Source: Chamaecyparis obtusa
Taxonomy: Eukaryota > Streptophyta > Pinopsida > Cupressales > Cupressaceae
Length of the DNA: 64,000 nucleotides
Direction: 5' to 3'
Assembly (NCBI GenBank): GCA_027943335.1
Contig: BSBK01001580.1
Coordinates: forward strand, 1,265,501 to 1,329,500
This document shows, one piece after another, positions 1 to 10,073 of this stretch. The position numbers were made by a program, and so were the translations under genes. Each line of letters starts with the position of its first letter. The first letter of the stretch is position 1. The notes under the pieces were generated by a model that saw only the letters and a program-made list of their open reading frames with translations, was not told where the DNA came from and did not search any database.

Positions 1-1177
1 AAATCGACATCAAAGTCCTAATCTAAGGCACATCTAAACATCATCGAATCATAATTGATTATCTTAAATTCTGCATCGGGGAATATTCCTAGTAATATTC
101 CTAATCATCATAATTATCTTTAATTTTATAATTATTGGGCAATAAATCACATTTATCCTAAAGTTTGATTAATTGAATATTTTCATATTTAATTAATTAG
201 ATTTAATATTTGCCACTTAATTATGTAATTAAATTTAATTATATCTATTATTAATTGTATTATTTAATTTTGACAATAAATCTAATATCATATGAATAAT
301 TGATTAAATTCTTATTTAATTAATTAAAGCAAGTTGTCATTATTTAATAATATAGTTTTCAATAAAAGTTTGATTAAATAATTGATTAACCCATAAATCA
401 ATTATTTTATTTTTAAAAGCAGTTAAGTTGAGCATAAATCACTTTATTATTAAATTAATTCATAAATAAAACATGCACAATCATAAAAGCAGCAACTATC
501 AATTATCAATTAAAGCTAAACTCTATTTTGAGTTAAAACTTAGCTTTTGCATATTTTTGTGAGTTAATTATCCTTTATTTAAAAATAACTCAAAAATCAA
601 CCTGAGTTATTTGAGTGATTTATGGCTTTTTCCCATGCACCTCCAAAGCCCTAGATTTCTATAAAAACAAGGCTCAGCTCTTCATAAATAATCTCTCAAA
701 TTTGCATCCAAGCATCTCCTATTTTTGCACAATCACGTTGGAGAATTGGAATTGAAGAAATCAAAGCTCTTGCGAATCGACATCTTTGTGAGATCAATCT
801 TATTTTTGCATTCATATTGCATATCATTGTTAGATTAGCATTGCATATCAATTTTCAATAGCATTCATAGCATATCAATTTCATCTAGCATAGATTCATA
901 TCAAGTTTTCATTCTTATTGCATAGAAAATCCAAAAAAATAGATTAATTGCATTCATATTTCATATCTAGATCAATTGCATTCAAATCTTTCATTTAGGT
1001 GTCGTCTAGGTCACTGATCTCGATTACAATCTGAGAACATCAATCTCACACCTATTAGAAGACAGTAAATCTCTTGGCCAGATAGTTTTCAATTTTGCAC
1101 GATTTTGATTATAGCTAACCTCTAAAGTTTTACTAAAGTGTTGTGTCTACAGATCAGGTACAATTTTCACACACACA
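1..1177 (+). repeat. 5' LTR of A1 (left end missing)
   Basis: Near-identical to 10133-11308; about 59 bp of the LTR lie beyond the left window edge. The U3 is very AT-rich, with many ATTTAATTAA-like stretches. A TATA box (TATAAAA) at 660-666 is followed by a conserved CAAGGCTCAGCTCTTCAT block where transcription probably starts. The LTR ends in a run of ACACACA with CA at 1176-1177, directly before the primer-binding site. Confidence 0.93.
660..666 (+). promoter_or_regulatory. LTR core promoter TATA box (A1 5' LTR)
   Basis: TATAAAA lies in the middle of the LTR and is conserved at the same place in the LTRs at 10074 (10792-10798) and 59229 (60011-60017). In the 26315 LTR it is altered to TACAAAA. 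The position fits a U3/R boundary a few tens of bases downstream. Confidence 0.7.
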
Positions 1178-1181
1178 TTTC

Positions 1182-1199
1182 TGGCACCCACCGTGGGGC
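1182..1199 (+). other. Primer-binding site (tRNA-Lys type)
   Basis: TGGCACCCACCGTGGGGC starts 5 bp after the LTR end. It is complementary to the 3' end of plant tRNA-Lys(CUU), including CCA, with one mismatch (A for G at the fifth base), which is a CpG-decay type change. It would prime minus-strand DNA synthesis. Confidence 0.85.
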
Positions 1200-2600
1200 A
1201 ACCCACCTTTGCATGTTGGTTTTGATTTTTTTTGGGAGCTAAAACCCCAAAGTTTCAAAGATTTAATTTTATCTCCCAAACGGCTTAGAGTTTTGGTCTG
1301 AAATTGTTTTTACAAGTTGGTGACATATTGGGGAAGCTTCGATAAAAAATTCAGAATTTTCTAAACTTTTTTGAATTTTTAATAAATAAAAATTTATTTT
1401 TCATAAAAAATTAATTTTCGGCGCAAATCAGAATTTTTTTGAAAATTTTTACATTTTCAAAAATCTCTTCAAATTCTACAGGGGGTCTATTATTTGTGTT
1501 TTAAATTTGGATGCAATTTAATAGCTCAAATAGTCAATTTGCAAAAACTGGTCTGTTTTGATAAAACAGGTCTCTAGGGCACAAATGAAGAGATTTTTCT
1601 AAAAAATTTGCATTTTTGGAAAGCTCTCTATTTTTTAGCAGGGGTCTCTATTCTGAATTTCTATTTTTGTGGCCAAAATCATATCAAAAAAATCAAATCT
1701 TGTTGACTAGGTCAAATGCAACAAAAAATAAAATAAAATTTTGTGACAGGTATGCACTCATTTTTTTTACATGGTTCAATGAATGATATGAGTTGTCATT
1801 TGGGTTAATTGCTGGTTATTATTGCTAATAATAATTGATTTTTAAAGGTAACCCTATGGTTTTCATAAGTTGAATATATTTTGCATATCTTGTTTGCTTG
1901 TTTGCTTGTTGGGGAGTTTGTCACTTGCTTGCATGGAAAAGCTCAACAAGAATTGCTAAAAATCAGGTAAAATCTACTAAGTGCATTGCAAGGATTCCAG
2001 GTATTCTCCTTCATCTAATAACATTTCAATTTGGCTTTAAAATAAATCTCTCGTGTGTCTAGCTTGGGTGATTCTTTTCATGCTTTTGTTCTATACACTT
2101 GCATAATTGATACTAGGTTGTGACCCCTTAAGGATTCATTAAGTAGTCTTAGATACTTGTGATTGATCTTGATTGCTATCTTGGGTTATTAGACTCGCTA
2201 ATCCGCCGGCCCCTCATTTCTACCCCGTGGTTGCAATCTCAGCGCCATAAAGGGGAGGGGTCAACAGGACAGAAGCATTAAGTGTTCCACTTGGCAACCC
2301 TTTTGTGCTTTTAGGAACTCACTTGTTTTCTAAGTTGGGGACTCATTTTCAGCTTGTGTGAGGTGTTAAATGTTCCACCTTGTGGACTCATCTCATATTT
2401 TCTTTAAGCGTTAAGTGTTCCTCTTTCTGCTTTTTGGGTACTTTTGGTAGATTTGCTTTTAGGAATATATCTGTGCTCACATAGTAATTAGGCCCTATGA
2501 ACACTATTCATGATTCTTGAGAGATTGGATTCCTAGAGAAATCTTTCTTGATGACATAATCCTTGTAGGTAGGGAGAATACTTAGTGCGTTTCACATTCA

Positions 2601-2795
2601 ACTTGGTTAGTGCGTCTTCTCTTATTGATCGACACATTCTCTCTCCGGAGAGGTTGATAGATCACGTGGGGTTGATATCACGAGCTTTGGTGAATCAAAA
2701 TTGGTTAGTGCATCTTCTCTTATTGATTGATACATTCTCTCCTCGGAGAGGTTGATAGATCACGTGGAGTTGATATCACAGACCTTGGTGGAACA
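2601..2795 (+). repeat. About 97-bp direct duplication in the A1 leader
   Basis: Two copies (about 2606-2700 and 2703-2795) each contain GGTTAGTGCGTCTTCTCTTA or a close variant. This is followed by an inverted CTC..GGAGAG motif, the phrase GTTGATAGATCACGTGG, and a GTTGATATCAC block. A single, more diverged copy is present in A2 near 11795-11880, so the duplication is particular to A1 or to its sub-lineage. Confidence 0.8.
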
Positions 2796-3534
2796 AAACT
2801 TTGTCTTAGTGTGTCGGATTAATCTGCTTGCTTTGTTTGGGTTAAAAGTGAAAAGGTGTCAAAAACCTTGGATCTAGAGCCAAGTCCCCTTGTGGTATAC
2901 TATTGTGAGTCATCTTTAGAGAGGGTTAACCATAGCGGACAATCCCTTCACAGGGCAAACTGCATTGACGGAACCTCAAGCGGTAATAGCCAGTTTCGCC
3001 ATGGTAGTGACAGCCGCTATATAAATGTCCTTGTGGAAGAAATCTCCACAGGTATGGTTCATTGTTGGGTTGTCAGATCTCCCTAGCAGCTCTTGAAGAT
3101 TAAGTTCTCGGACTGTGTCAAAACCCTGGTGTGCCGGGATTGGAGTTCACCCCTTTGAATCATAAAAGTTGCAGAGTCAAACCATTACTAAAAACCCTAG
3201 AGAGGCCAATTTTTTATTTTCAGGTATATGTGTGTTATTGCAAAACTTTTCAGAACATACACAATTAGTACTCTCAGGGATTAGCACAATTTGGTCACTT
3301 GATTGTTCATGTGCAAGGTTGCTTTTACCCTTGTTCATTATTTTCAGACGTGCTTGGAATCACTTGCTTGCTATTTTGCATGCTTGTTTATCTACTTGGC
3401 TATTAAAAATGATCAAATCTGGTATAACCTTCAAAATCTGGACAGTACAATTTGCAAACAATCCAAAACTGAAGACCTTAAATTTTGCAAAAATTGACGT
3501 AAAATCTTTCTGGAGTCAAAAGTCATTTCAAGAA

Positions 3535-3790
3535 GTCAAAAGTCGTATGAGTTTTGTCAAGTGTCATTTCAGTATTGCCCATCTGTCGTATGATTGAGAA
3601 CCCAGTGTCGTACGAGTTTTCAAACTAGCAAATTCAAGAAAGTCAAAACCTTGTTAGCAACTGTCGTACGAGTTTTGTCAACTGTCATTTCATTGCTACC
3701 CAACTATCATACGAGTTTAACAACTGTCATTTCATAGACTACCCAGTGTTGTACGAGTCTGCAGAGTGTCGTTTGGAAAAATTTGAGAGA
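3535..3790 (+). repeat. Cluster of GTCGTACGAGTTT-type palindromic repeats (A1)
   Basis: About seven imperfect copies of a short unit with the palindromic core TCGTACGA (variants TCGTATGA, TCATACGA, TTGTACGA). Many are followed by GTTTTGTCAA or preceded by CAACTG. The cluster lies just upstream of the ORF start. Equivalent clusters are at 12660-12895 and 24845-25095. Confidence 0.8.
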
Positions 3791-3904
3791 GTTGTCAGAA
3801 ATTGTCAAATTGCAAGATATCCAATGTTTCCAGCCTAGTTCCAGAATCTGTCAAAAATATCACTGTGTCAAGAGCAAAGCAATAGCTATTGAGAATCAGT
3901 ACAC

Positions 3905-6039
3905 ATGTCTCAAAGAATCAGTACACATGAGGAAGAAATTCTAATCACCGCTATGATGAAGCAGCTGCAAGCTATGCAAGTCCAGCTTGACAAACTTGAG
4001 AAAGAAAAGGAACCTCTATACTCTTTTCCATTTGATAAAGACTTGTACATGTCACCATGCCCCCAGAAAAAATTTGAGCAATATGATACCTCTTCCACGG
4101 AGAGTGACACATCTAGCTTTGGAGACTATGGTGACTATGATGATAGACAATGTAATGATACCTATGACACCTCTGTTCCTAAGAGTCCTCCTCATCGTTC
4201 ATTCCTGCTTACTACAAATGGGCCATCATATTGGATAGATCATGATGGTGATCCATATGATTCTAATTTTGAAAGAGATTTTGATGGCTTTTGTGGACAA
4301 TACCTTGATGATGATGCATCTACTACTGCTGAGGACTATAAAATACATCGTGCTAGCTTGAAACGTCAATACTATAAGGATCTCTCCTCTAAGAACTCTC
4401 AGGTTGAAAATAAAGATTACACTCTCAAGCAAGATCATGTTAATGTTGGACCTTTGTCTTGTGATGGTTCCCTTCCATCCCCTACTTCCTCTAATACCCG
4501 TACATTTCCTAAAGCTTCTGAGTCTTTCAAATCTTTCACAGAACCTTCATCTGATACAAGCCCTGATACTTTTCATGTGGTTCCCTATAGTTATCCTCTA
4601 GGGATACCTCTTAAAGAAACTCAAGCTAACCTTCACTTGGCTGCAAATACTTTCAATAATGATAAACCTAAAGAGCCTAAGCCTTCATATGCTATAATCC
4701 CTACTTCAACTAGTCCTTCACCATCTTTTCCAAAGTCATCCATACAGTCCCAACATGCTTCCTTGTCCTTAGAAGTGGCTCCATGTCAAGAGGACTCTAA
4801 AAATGATAAAGAAAAGAACATAAAGAAAGATCAAGATCAAGAACCCTCCATGTCATCCACTCCTTTTCTTGATGTCTCTTATCCCCTTCATGGTTCTTTT
4901 GATCTTGTACACCCTTTTTCATGCATTCCATCATGTCTTAAGTCTTCTCCTAAGCAAGATCAAGCTACTACTTACACTATTGAGCTTATTGGCAATCAAA
5001 ATAACCTTACTACACTTGCATTTTCCAAAGATGATACTTCCATTAAGGTTGTTAAAAATAGTGTTGTTACTTCCAATGTTAAGCCTATTAAAAATCAAAA
5101 AAAAATTATGCACTTGTGCTATCCAAAGATCCTTGTCAAGATCAAAGTCTTCCATCTTCTTGTTCTACCACTCCATGTTCACTTCCACTTTCTACTCTTC
5201 CTAAGTCTTTGCAAGCTTTGAACAATCCTATCAAAGAAGGTGCTCATATTCAAGATGTCCATGATTCTATTGAAAATTCTAATGCTCACTCTAAAGATGC
5301 TGATATCCTTGGTTGTCATATAGATGCTGATGAACTTATTGATTATCCTTTTGCGTCTTCCACTTCCATCCTTGGACCTCTTCCACCACTACAAAGATCT
5401 TCATGCCTTCCTTCCATCTTGGGTCCTTATGTCCCTTCACTTTCCCCTCCTAACTCTCCTAATTTTCCATCCATCTTGGGTCCTTACATACCTCCATCTC
5501 CCATCTTTCCTCAAGATCAACATAGATGCATACCCTTGAATCCTTTTCATCCACCCACCCATCTAAACCAGTTATATCCTCCCTCTTCCACAAATCCCAA
5601 GTCTTTTGGAAGTAACTTGAATGTTCAATACAAGAAAAAGAAGTAATGCAAGAATCCATCAAAAAAAGAAGATCACCATGTCTCCTCTAATCGACACGGA
5701 GGCATAAAGTCAAAAGAGATATCTAAGAAAAAAACTACAAGACAAGTATGGGTTCCAAAATCCATCATTGAAGATATTCTGTCTAGATCATCAAAAGGAA
5801 ATAAAAAGCCTACGGCTATATGGATTCCAAAGTCTCTCTTGAAAGAGTCTGGTGTTGAGAAAAAAGTGAAATTGACATTCAAGCTTCCAAAGGCTTCCAC
5901 TTCATCTCCCTCCAAAAATATTCTTCCATTTCATGCGCCTAAACCTCAACCTCTGCTATCCATTCACCATATTCCTTCATGTCTTCATTCACATTTCCTC
6001 CACCCTCACGCCACCCTTCAAGGTGTGTGTTTACGTTGA
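3905..6039 (+). pseudogene. Module ORF of A1: gag scrap fused to Ser/Pro-rich protein of unknown function
   Basis: I do not recognise this protein. About 710 codons are readable in two frames. 3905-5100 opens with a short gag piece (THEEE, MMKQ, KLEKEKEP, FPFDKDLYM) that aligns with A2 gag at 13785-13935. It then continues into an acidic Tyr/Asp-rich stretch, a motif around SYWIDHDGDPYD, and a long Ser/Thr/Pro-rich region. An A-run near 5097-5106 shifts the frame. The second frame (5116-6039) has repeated SILGP-Y-P motifs, a Lys run with one stop at 5644-5646, and basic motifs around RQVWVPKS and AIWIPKS. The whole module recurs on the minus strand in element B (38740-41260), where its N-terminal part differs. 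No catalytic motif or membrane segment is evident; low complexity suggests a disordered or structural, perhaps Gag-like, role, which is speculation. Confidence 0.75.
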
Positions 6040-6319
6040 TCTTGCCTTCCTTTCCATCTACGCTTTCACAATCCTTCCATTCATTAACCTTCTACCTTTT
6101 ATCCTTTTTCCTCATTTGCCTATTCCTCCTATCTTCCAACCTCACTCGCTTTACATAAAACCCTATCCTCCATTTTTCTCTTTCATGTTCATTTCCCTAT
6201 CAACATCTTTGAGCATATCATTTTGAATCCTTGGCATATCATGGTTTATTCTTTCAAGGAGCATTATCTAAAAAGTTTGCCTTCTTCTAAAAAAAAAGAA
6301 ATGAAAAAAAAAAGAATTG

Positions 6320-6470
6320 AAAATGTGCCTTGGTGAAAACCTGGAAACAAGCACCTTGGTAGCAAAAGTAAAGAGAAATAAATTCATCCTATGGTGAAAA
6401 CCACTCCCTTGTGGTGCCTTGGATAAGTACCATGATAAAAACTTGGCAATTAGGCATCATGCGTAGTTCT
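6320..6470 (+). repeat. GTGAAAACCTGG hairpin-type repeats (A1, first cluster)
   Basis: Contains TGCCTTGGTGAAAACCTGG followed by AAACAAGCACCTTGG, then GGTGAAAACCACTCCCTTGTGG and an AAAACTTGGCAATTAGGC-like unit. Each unit can fold because a GCCTTGG or GCACCTTGG end pairs with its mate around the AAAACC core. A close copy is at 57970-58066, and reverse-oriented copies are in element B (38260-38380). Confidence 0.75.
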
Positions 6471-6972
6471 TCTACATATTTCATCCATTTCATCTTCTCT
6501 CTTTGATCTTGACAATGTTGATCTATACATGAACATTTGGCTATTTTGTGAGTTATCTTATGATGATCTTGCTTTTATTCCTTTCCTACTTAGCCTTCAT
6601 GTCTATTTTCCTCCATTCATTTTTGCCTATCGCTATCCTTTTTCCCTTTGGTCTTGATCTAAAAAAAGAAACAAAGAGTAAAATATGGTGCTATGAAGCC
6701 TCTTGACATGTCTACTCCTTTGGACTACATCCTTTCCTTCTTTGGCATTACGCTATTGTGACTTATGCTATGATGGCCTTTCATTGCTTGTCCAAATGCG
6801 CTTTACATGAAAATTTTTCCCTAGCTTGGGTATTCTTGAGGAGTTTTCCCTTGAGGATTTCTTCCCTTTATTCTCCTTCATTCTCTTGTCTTCTATCTCT
6901 TCCACCAGCTTGCCAATCCCTCTTGTTCTCCACCTTGCTAGACATTGGGACTGCATGATATAATCTTGCTTG
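6471..6972 (+). other. Non-coding end of the A1 module
   Basis: AT-rich sequence without a credible gene. It aligns by eye with the minus-strand sequence of element B (about 37765-38260), including the phrase CATTGCTTGTCCAAATG and the block ACCAGCTTGCCAATC. It is therefore part of the unit shared by A1 and B and not specific to the A-family LTRs. Confidence 0.65.
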
Positions 6973-7670
6973 GGAGTTTGCAATGGAAAAAGATGCTATC
7001 AAGTATACCAAGTATCAGAACTAGTATCAAAACAATTATCAGAATCATTATTAGAATCAGTATCAGAATCAGTATCAGAACTAGTATCAGAACAATTATC
7101 ATAATCAGTATCAGAATTAGTATCAGAACCAGTATCAGAACAATTATCAAAATCAGTATTAGAATCAGTATTAGAACTAGTATCAGAACAAGTACCAAAA
7201 CCAGTATTAGAACAAGTATCAAAACACCTACTAGGGCTACACCTTTCACTTTAGTTTATGGGTCTGAAGTGGTACTACCTATTGAGGTTGAAATCCCATC
7301 ACTCAAAATTAGAATGCATGGACTTGTCACTGATGAAGACTATAGAGTGTCTAGGTTACAAGAACTTGAATTACTAGATGAGTGCAGGCAAGCAGCGTAT
7401 GATCATCTCAGAGTGTATCAAAAAAGAATGTCTAGAGGCTACAACAAGAAAGTTAGACATAGAGAATTTCAGGTTGGTGATCTAGTGTTGAGAGAAAATC
7501 CTAAAAATCAATCCCATCGAGAACGCAAGGGGAAGTTCAAATCCAACTGGCTGGGTCCCTTTGTAATCACTGCTACTTTTGGCTCTGGTGCCTATCAACT
7601 CTCAACGACTGAAGGAGAACAGCTCCGACAACCAATCAACATTCTCCATCTGAAGAAATTCTACGCCTAA
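6973..7670 (+). pseudogene. Integrase remnant (A1), with internal deletion and repeat expansion
   Basis: The first few codons (MEKDAIK-like, from 6983) match the zinc-finger part of A2 integrase near 19805. The sequence then jumps, through the simple repeat at 7005-7225, to the integrase C-terminal part (7226-7670, residues such as TPFTLVYGSEVVLPIE, HREFQVGDLVL, WLGPFVITATFGSGAYQL, ILHLKKFYA). The catalytic core with all three acidic residues is deleted. The C-terminal 140 residues are open and better preserved than in A2, whose equivalent (20325-20785) has three stops. The retained part is the DNA-binding, GPY/F-type end of a Tat-like integrase. Upstream translation through the repeat is open but probably meaningless. 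Confidence 0.85.
7005..7225 (+). repeat. (AGTATCAGAACC)n-like microsatellite inside the integrase remnant
   Basis: Around 18 imperfect 12-bp units of the type AGTATCAGAAYN. The unit resembles ACAAGTATCAAAACACC, the normal integrase sequence at this point (compare 20327-20345 in A2). The array thus grew from coding sequence. Unit length keeps the reading frame and gives runs of S, I, R and T. Confidence 0.9.
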
Positions 7671-7734
7671 GGCATTCAGTGCTTGGTAAATGTCTTGAAA
7701 AAAATCTTAAAAATTGAAAAAAGTCCTGAAAAAA

Positions 7735-7950
7735 TGAACATCTTAGTGAAAACCTAGCAATAGGCGCCTTGATGATTCACAAAAAAATAAAAAAATATCA
7801 AAAGTACAAAAAAATTGAAAAAATGAAAAATACAAAAAAAATGAAAAAAAAAAGTGCCTTGGTGAAAACCTGGAAACAGGCACCTTGGTAGCAAAAATAG
7901 AATCTCTACCAAGATGGTGAAAACCTGGCAAACAGGCGCCACTTATTCCA
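7735..7950 (+). repeat. GTGAAAACCTGG hairpin-type repeats (A1, second cluster)
   Basis: Three units lie after the integrase stop: about 7745-7775, 7855-7892 and 7914-7945. The pattern is GCCTTGGTGAAAACCTGG-AAACAGGCACCTTGG, separated by A-rich spacers. The last unit carries AAACAGGCGCC, so the halves can pair. A2 has the same cluster at 20857-21062. Confidence 0.8.
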
Positions 7951-10059
7951 AATGCTCCATCTATCAGTGCAATCTTGGTCTTTCCTAGCTTTCGGTCTTG
8001 CTTTAGTTTGTACATATCTCTTGGTTTGTTTTGCATTTCTAGTTTTCAATAAGTCGATCTGTACACCAACCAGCTCAAGCGTCTGTATCCTATCAATATT
8101 TAACACTTGGGGGCAATCAATGTCATATCCTATGGCCTCCAATGTATCTTAGATGTATCCTATCCAGTCAAAGTCCTTTGAAGCTTCAAGTTGAGTCAGT
8201 CAGTCAGTCTCGTCTCCAGAAAGGATTTTGCATCTACAACAACGCAATCAAACATCAAAACTCAACTGAAAACAATCAATGCTTTTTACATGCTTTTATC
8301 TCCTTGTATGCTTACTGATTCGCATTGAGATTTTTGCATATTGTGTCCCTTCGAGCTCTTCAATGATGTCCTTTATAGGATTTAGAGAGTGATGACTGGG
8401 GGCATAATCTTTTCTTTGTCTTCTGCTTGTATGTGAAAATCTAACAACTTTGGAAATTTTGGATTGAAATGGTGTCCGACTATAAGAGCCTCTATCTTGA
8501 ATTGGATGGCCATGAGTACCTTGACCATTGATACCCAGACAATTCAAGGAAGTTTGATCTAACTATTATCTTTTTGAGTAAGTTATTTCTCCTACTGTGG
8601 AACGCAATCTTGCCTAAGGATGTGAATGATAAAGGGTCACTAAGGGTAATTCACATTGGATTTAGAATGATCTCTTGACTGTTTGATGTGTTTGCAACGT
8701 AAGGCATACTCAGTTCATCACGATGTTTATGTTTTGATGCTTGTACAAATTGCTATATCAAAATGGACATGATATTCAGGTCATCCTGGCGTTTGTGCCT
8801 TGGTGCTTATATCTGATCCAACATTCCAAAAAAAAATCAATATTCATATGTCCATGGTTGTATAACCAGTGGGTGTTGTATTGATTCTTGCACATACAAA
8901 TCGATATTCATATGTCTATGGTTTCATGGCTAGTGGGCATTGTATTGATTTATCCAGTTACCTAAAAGTTCAGTGATGATAACAAATCGACATATGATCA
9001 ATGACTAGGTCCTAGGTCTTAGGTTGCATTTCATTTTGCATATCTCATTTCATTTTGCATGTCTCATTGCATTTTGCATGTTTGCATGATCTCACAATGA
9101 TTAAACGAACTTCAATGCTTAAATGATTCTTCAAATCACATCTTCAAGTCTAACAAGAACTGAATCTCACACGAAGGTTCCTCCAATGAAATAGCAAGTA
9201 GAATCCTTTTTCGGGATCAAAATTCAAATCTGAGATCATTCATATTATTAATTGCTTGCATAATCAACCTTCAATCATCACAGAAATCTAGTATTCAACT
9301 TAACTGATTATCTTACATCAAACTATCAAAATTTCAACTTGGTCAACCATGGTCAACTCATGGTCAAACCTAGTCAAACTTGGTCTTTTGGGATCTTCCA
9401 ACGATGCAGAATGTGTTCTTGAATGTGTTTCACCACACTTCTCAAATCAATTAACATGCTTCTAAACTATAACACTGACTTTTCTTGTCAGATTTCGATT
9501 TTAATCCTAAAGGGGGCATGGTATTGCACATCATTCAAAGTCTATCAATCAAGTCTATCAATATCTTTCATCAGTGATCAAGACAACAATCACATCTAGT
9601 CGCTGATTCATCAAAAGTCCTCATCGCTCGGGGCAAATCTATCATCACTTGGGGCATATCAGATTCGTCGATCCATATCAATCTAGTATTCTCCTAATCT
9701 TGTAAACTGTATCAGTTTTTGCAACCGTCAGATCATAGTGTTCTTTCCTTCATTCTTCGGCAACTGAAGGATTTAGATGTGATACCTGCTAGTTCTGCTA
9801 AGACAATCGAGTCTAGAACCGGTCACTCACTTCTTTGCAATCCTAAGGTTTGGAATTAGGCATTTTGACACTTTTTCGCAATCATAGGTTCATTTGCTAT
9901 TATAGTGAACATTATCTTTGGTCATTCAGGACCTATTATCTTCATATCAAATCAATATCAATCAGCTTCTATCTCATATCAATTATCAATTTCGAATCTG
10001 TTTCATATCTCTATCAAACACAGACTTTCTTTGAACCACTGTGCTTCGCACAGTAATTC
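7951..10059 (+). other. A1 3' non-coding region
   Basis: No gene is seen. The region aligns with A2 21063-22280 plus 25432-26299, which means A1 lacks the 3-kb antisense segment of A2. It contains the tandem duplication at 8836-8957 and ends in the conserved stretch GAACCACTGTGCTTCGCACAG (an inverted repeat, TGTGC..GCACA) shortly before the polypurine tract. Confidence 0.7.
8836..8957 (+). repeat. About 60-bp tandem duplication in the 3' region
   Basis: Two adjacent copies of a unit containing ATTCATATGTCCATGGTT, then a CCAGTGGGTGTTGTATTGATT-like end. The same duplication exists in A2 (21936-22060), so it predates the split of the two copies. Confidence 0.8.
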
Positions 10060-10073
10060 AAAGAGGGGCAAAA
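10060..10073 (+). other. Polypurine tract of A1
   Basis: AAAGAGGGGCAAAA directly abuts the TG start of the LTR at 10074. It would prime plus-strand DNA synthesis. The same tract is found at 26301-26314, 59215-59228 and, on the minus strand, 31971-31984. Confidence 0.85.

Larger units (their letters stand above)
1200..3904 (+). other. A1 untranslated leader
   Basis: No convincing coding sequence. Blocks around 1950-2040, 2860-3150 and 3180-3420 are also present in the A2 leader (11440-11520, 11985-12270, 12300-12530), and the 2270-2420 area resembles the leader of element B read on the other strand (42500-42740). Such a long conserved leader may hold packaging or dimerisation signals, but this is inference. 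Short open frames such as 2856-3086 are not kept in A2 because of indels. Confidence 0.7.

Noticed and set aside
2856..3086. 76-codon open frame in the A1 leader, well conserved at DNA level with A2
   Set aside because: A2 has small indels that break the frame, so the conservation is more likely at RNA level than coding.
6938..7249. Minus-strand open frame rich in Val, Leu and Ile (looks like a membrane protein)
   Set aside because: It is only the reverse translation of the GTATCA microsatellite; the periodic composition explains it.
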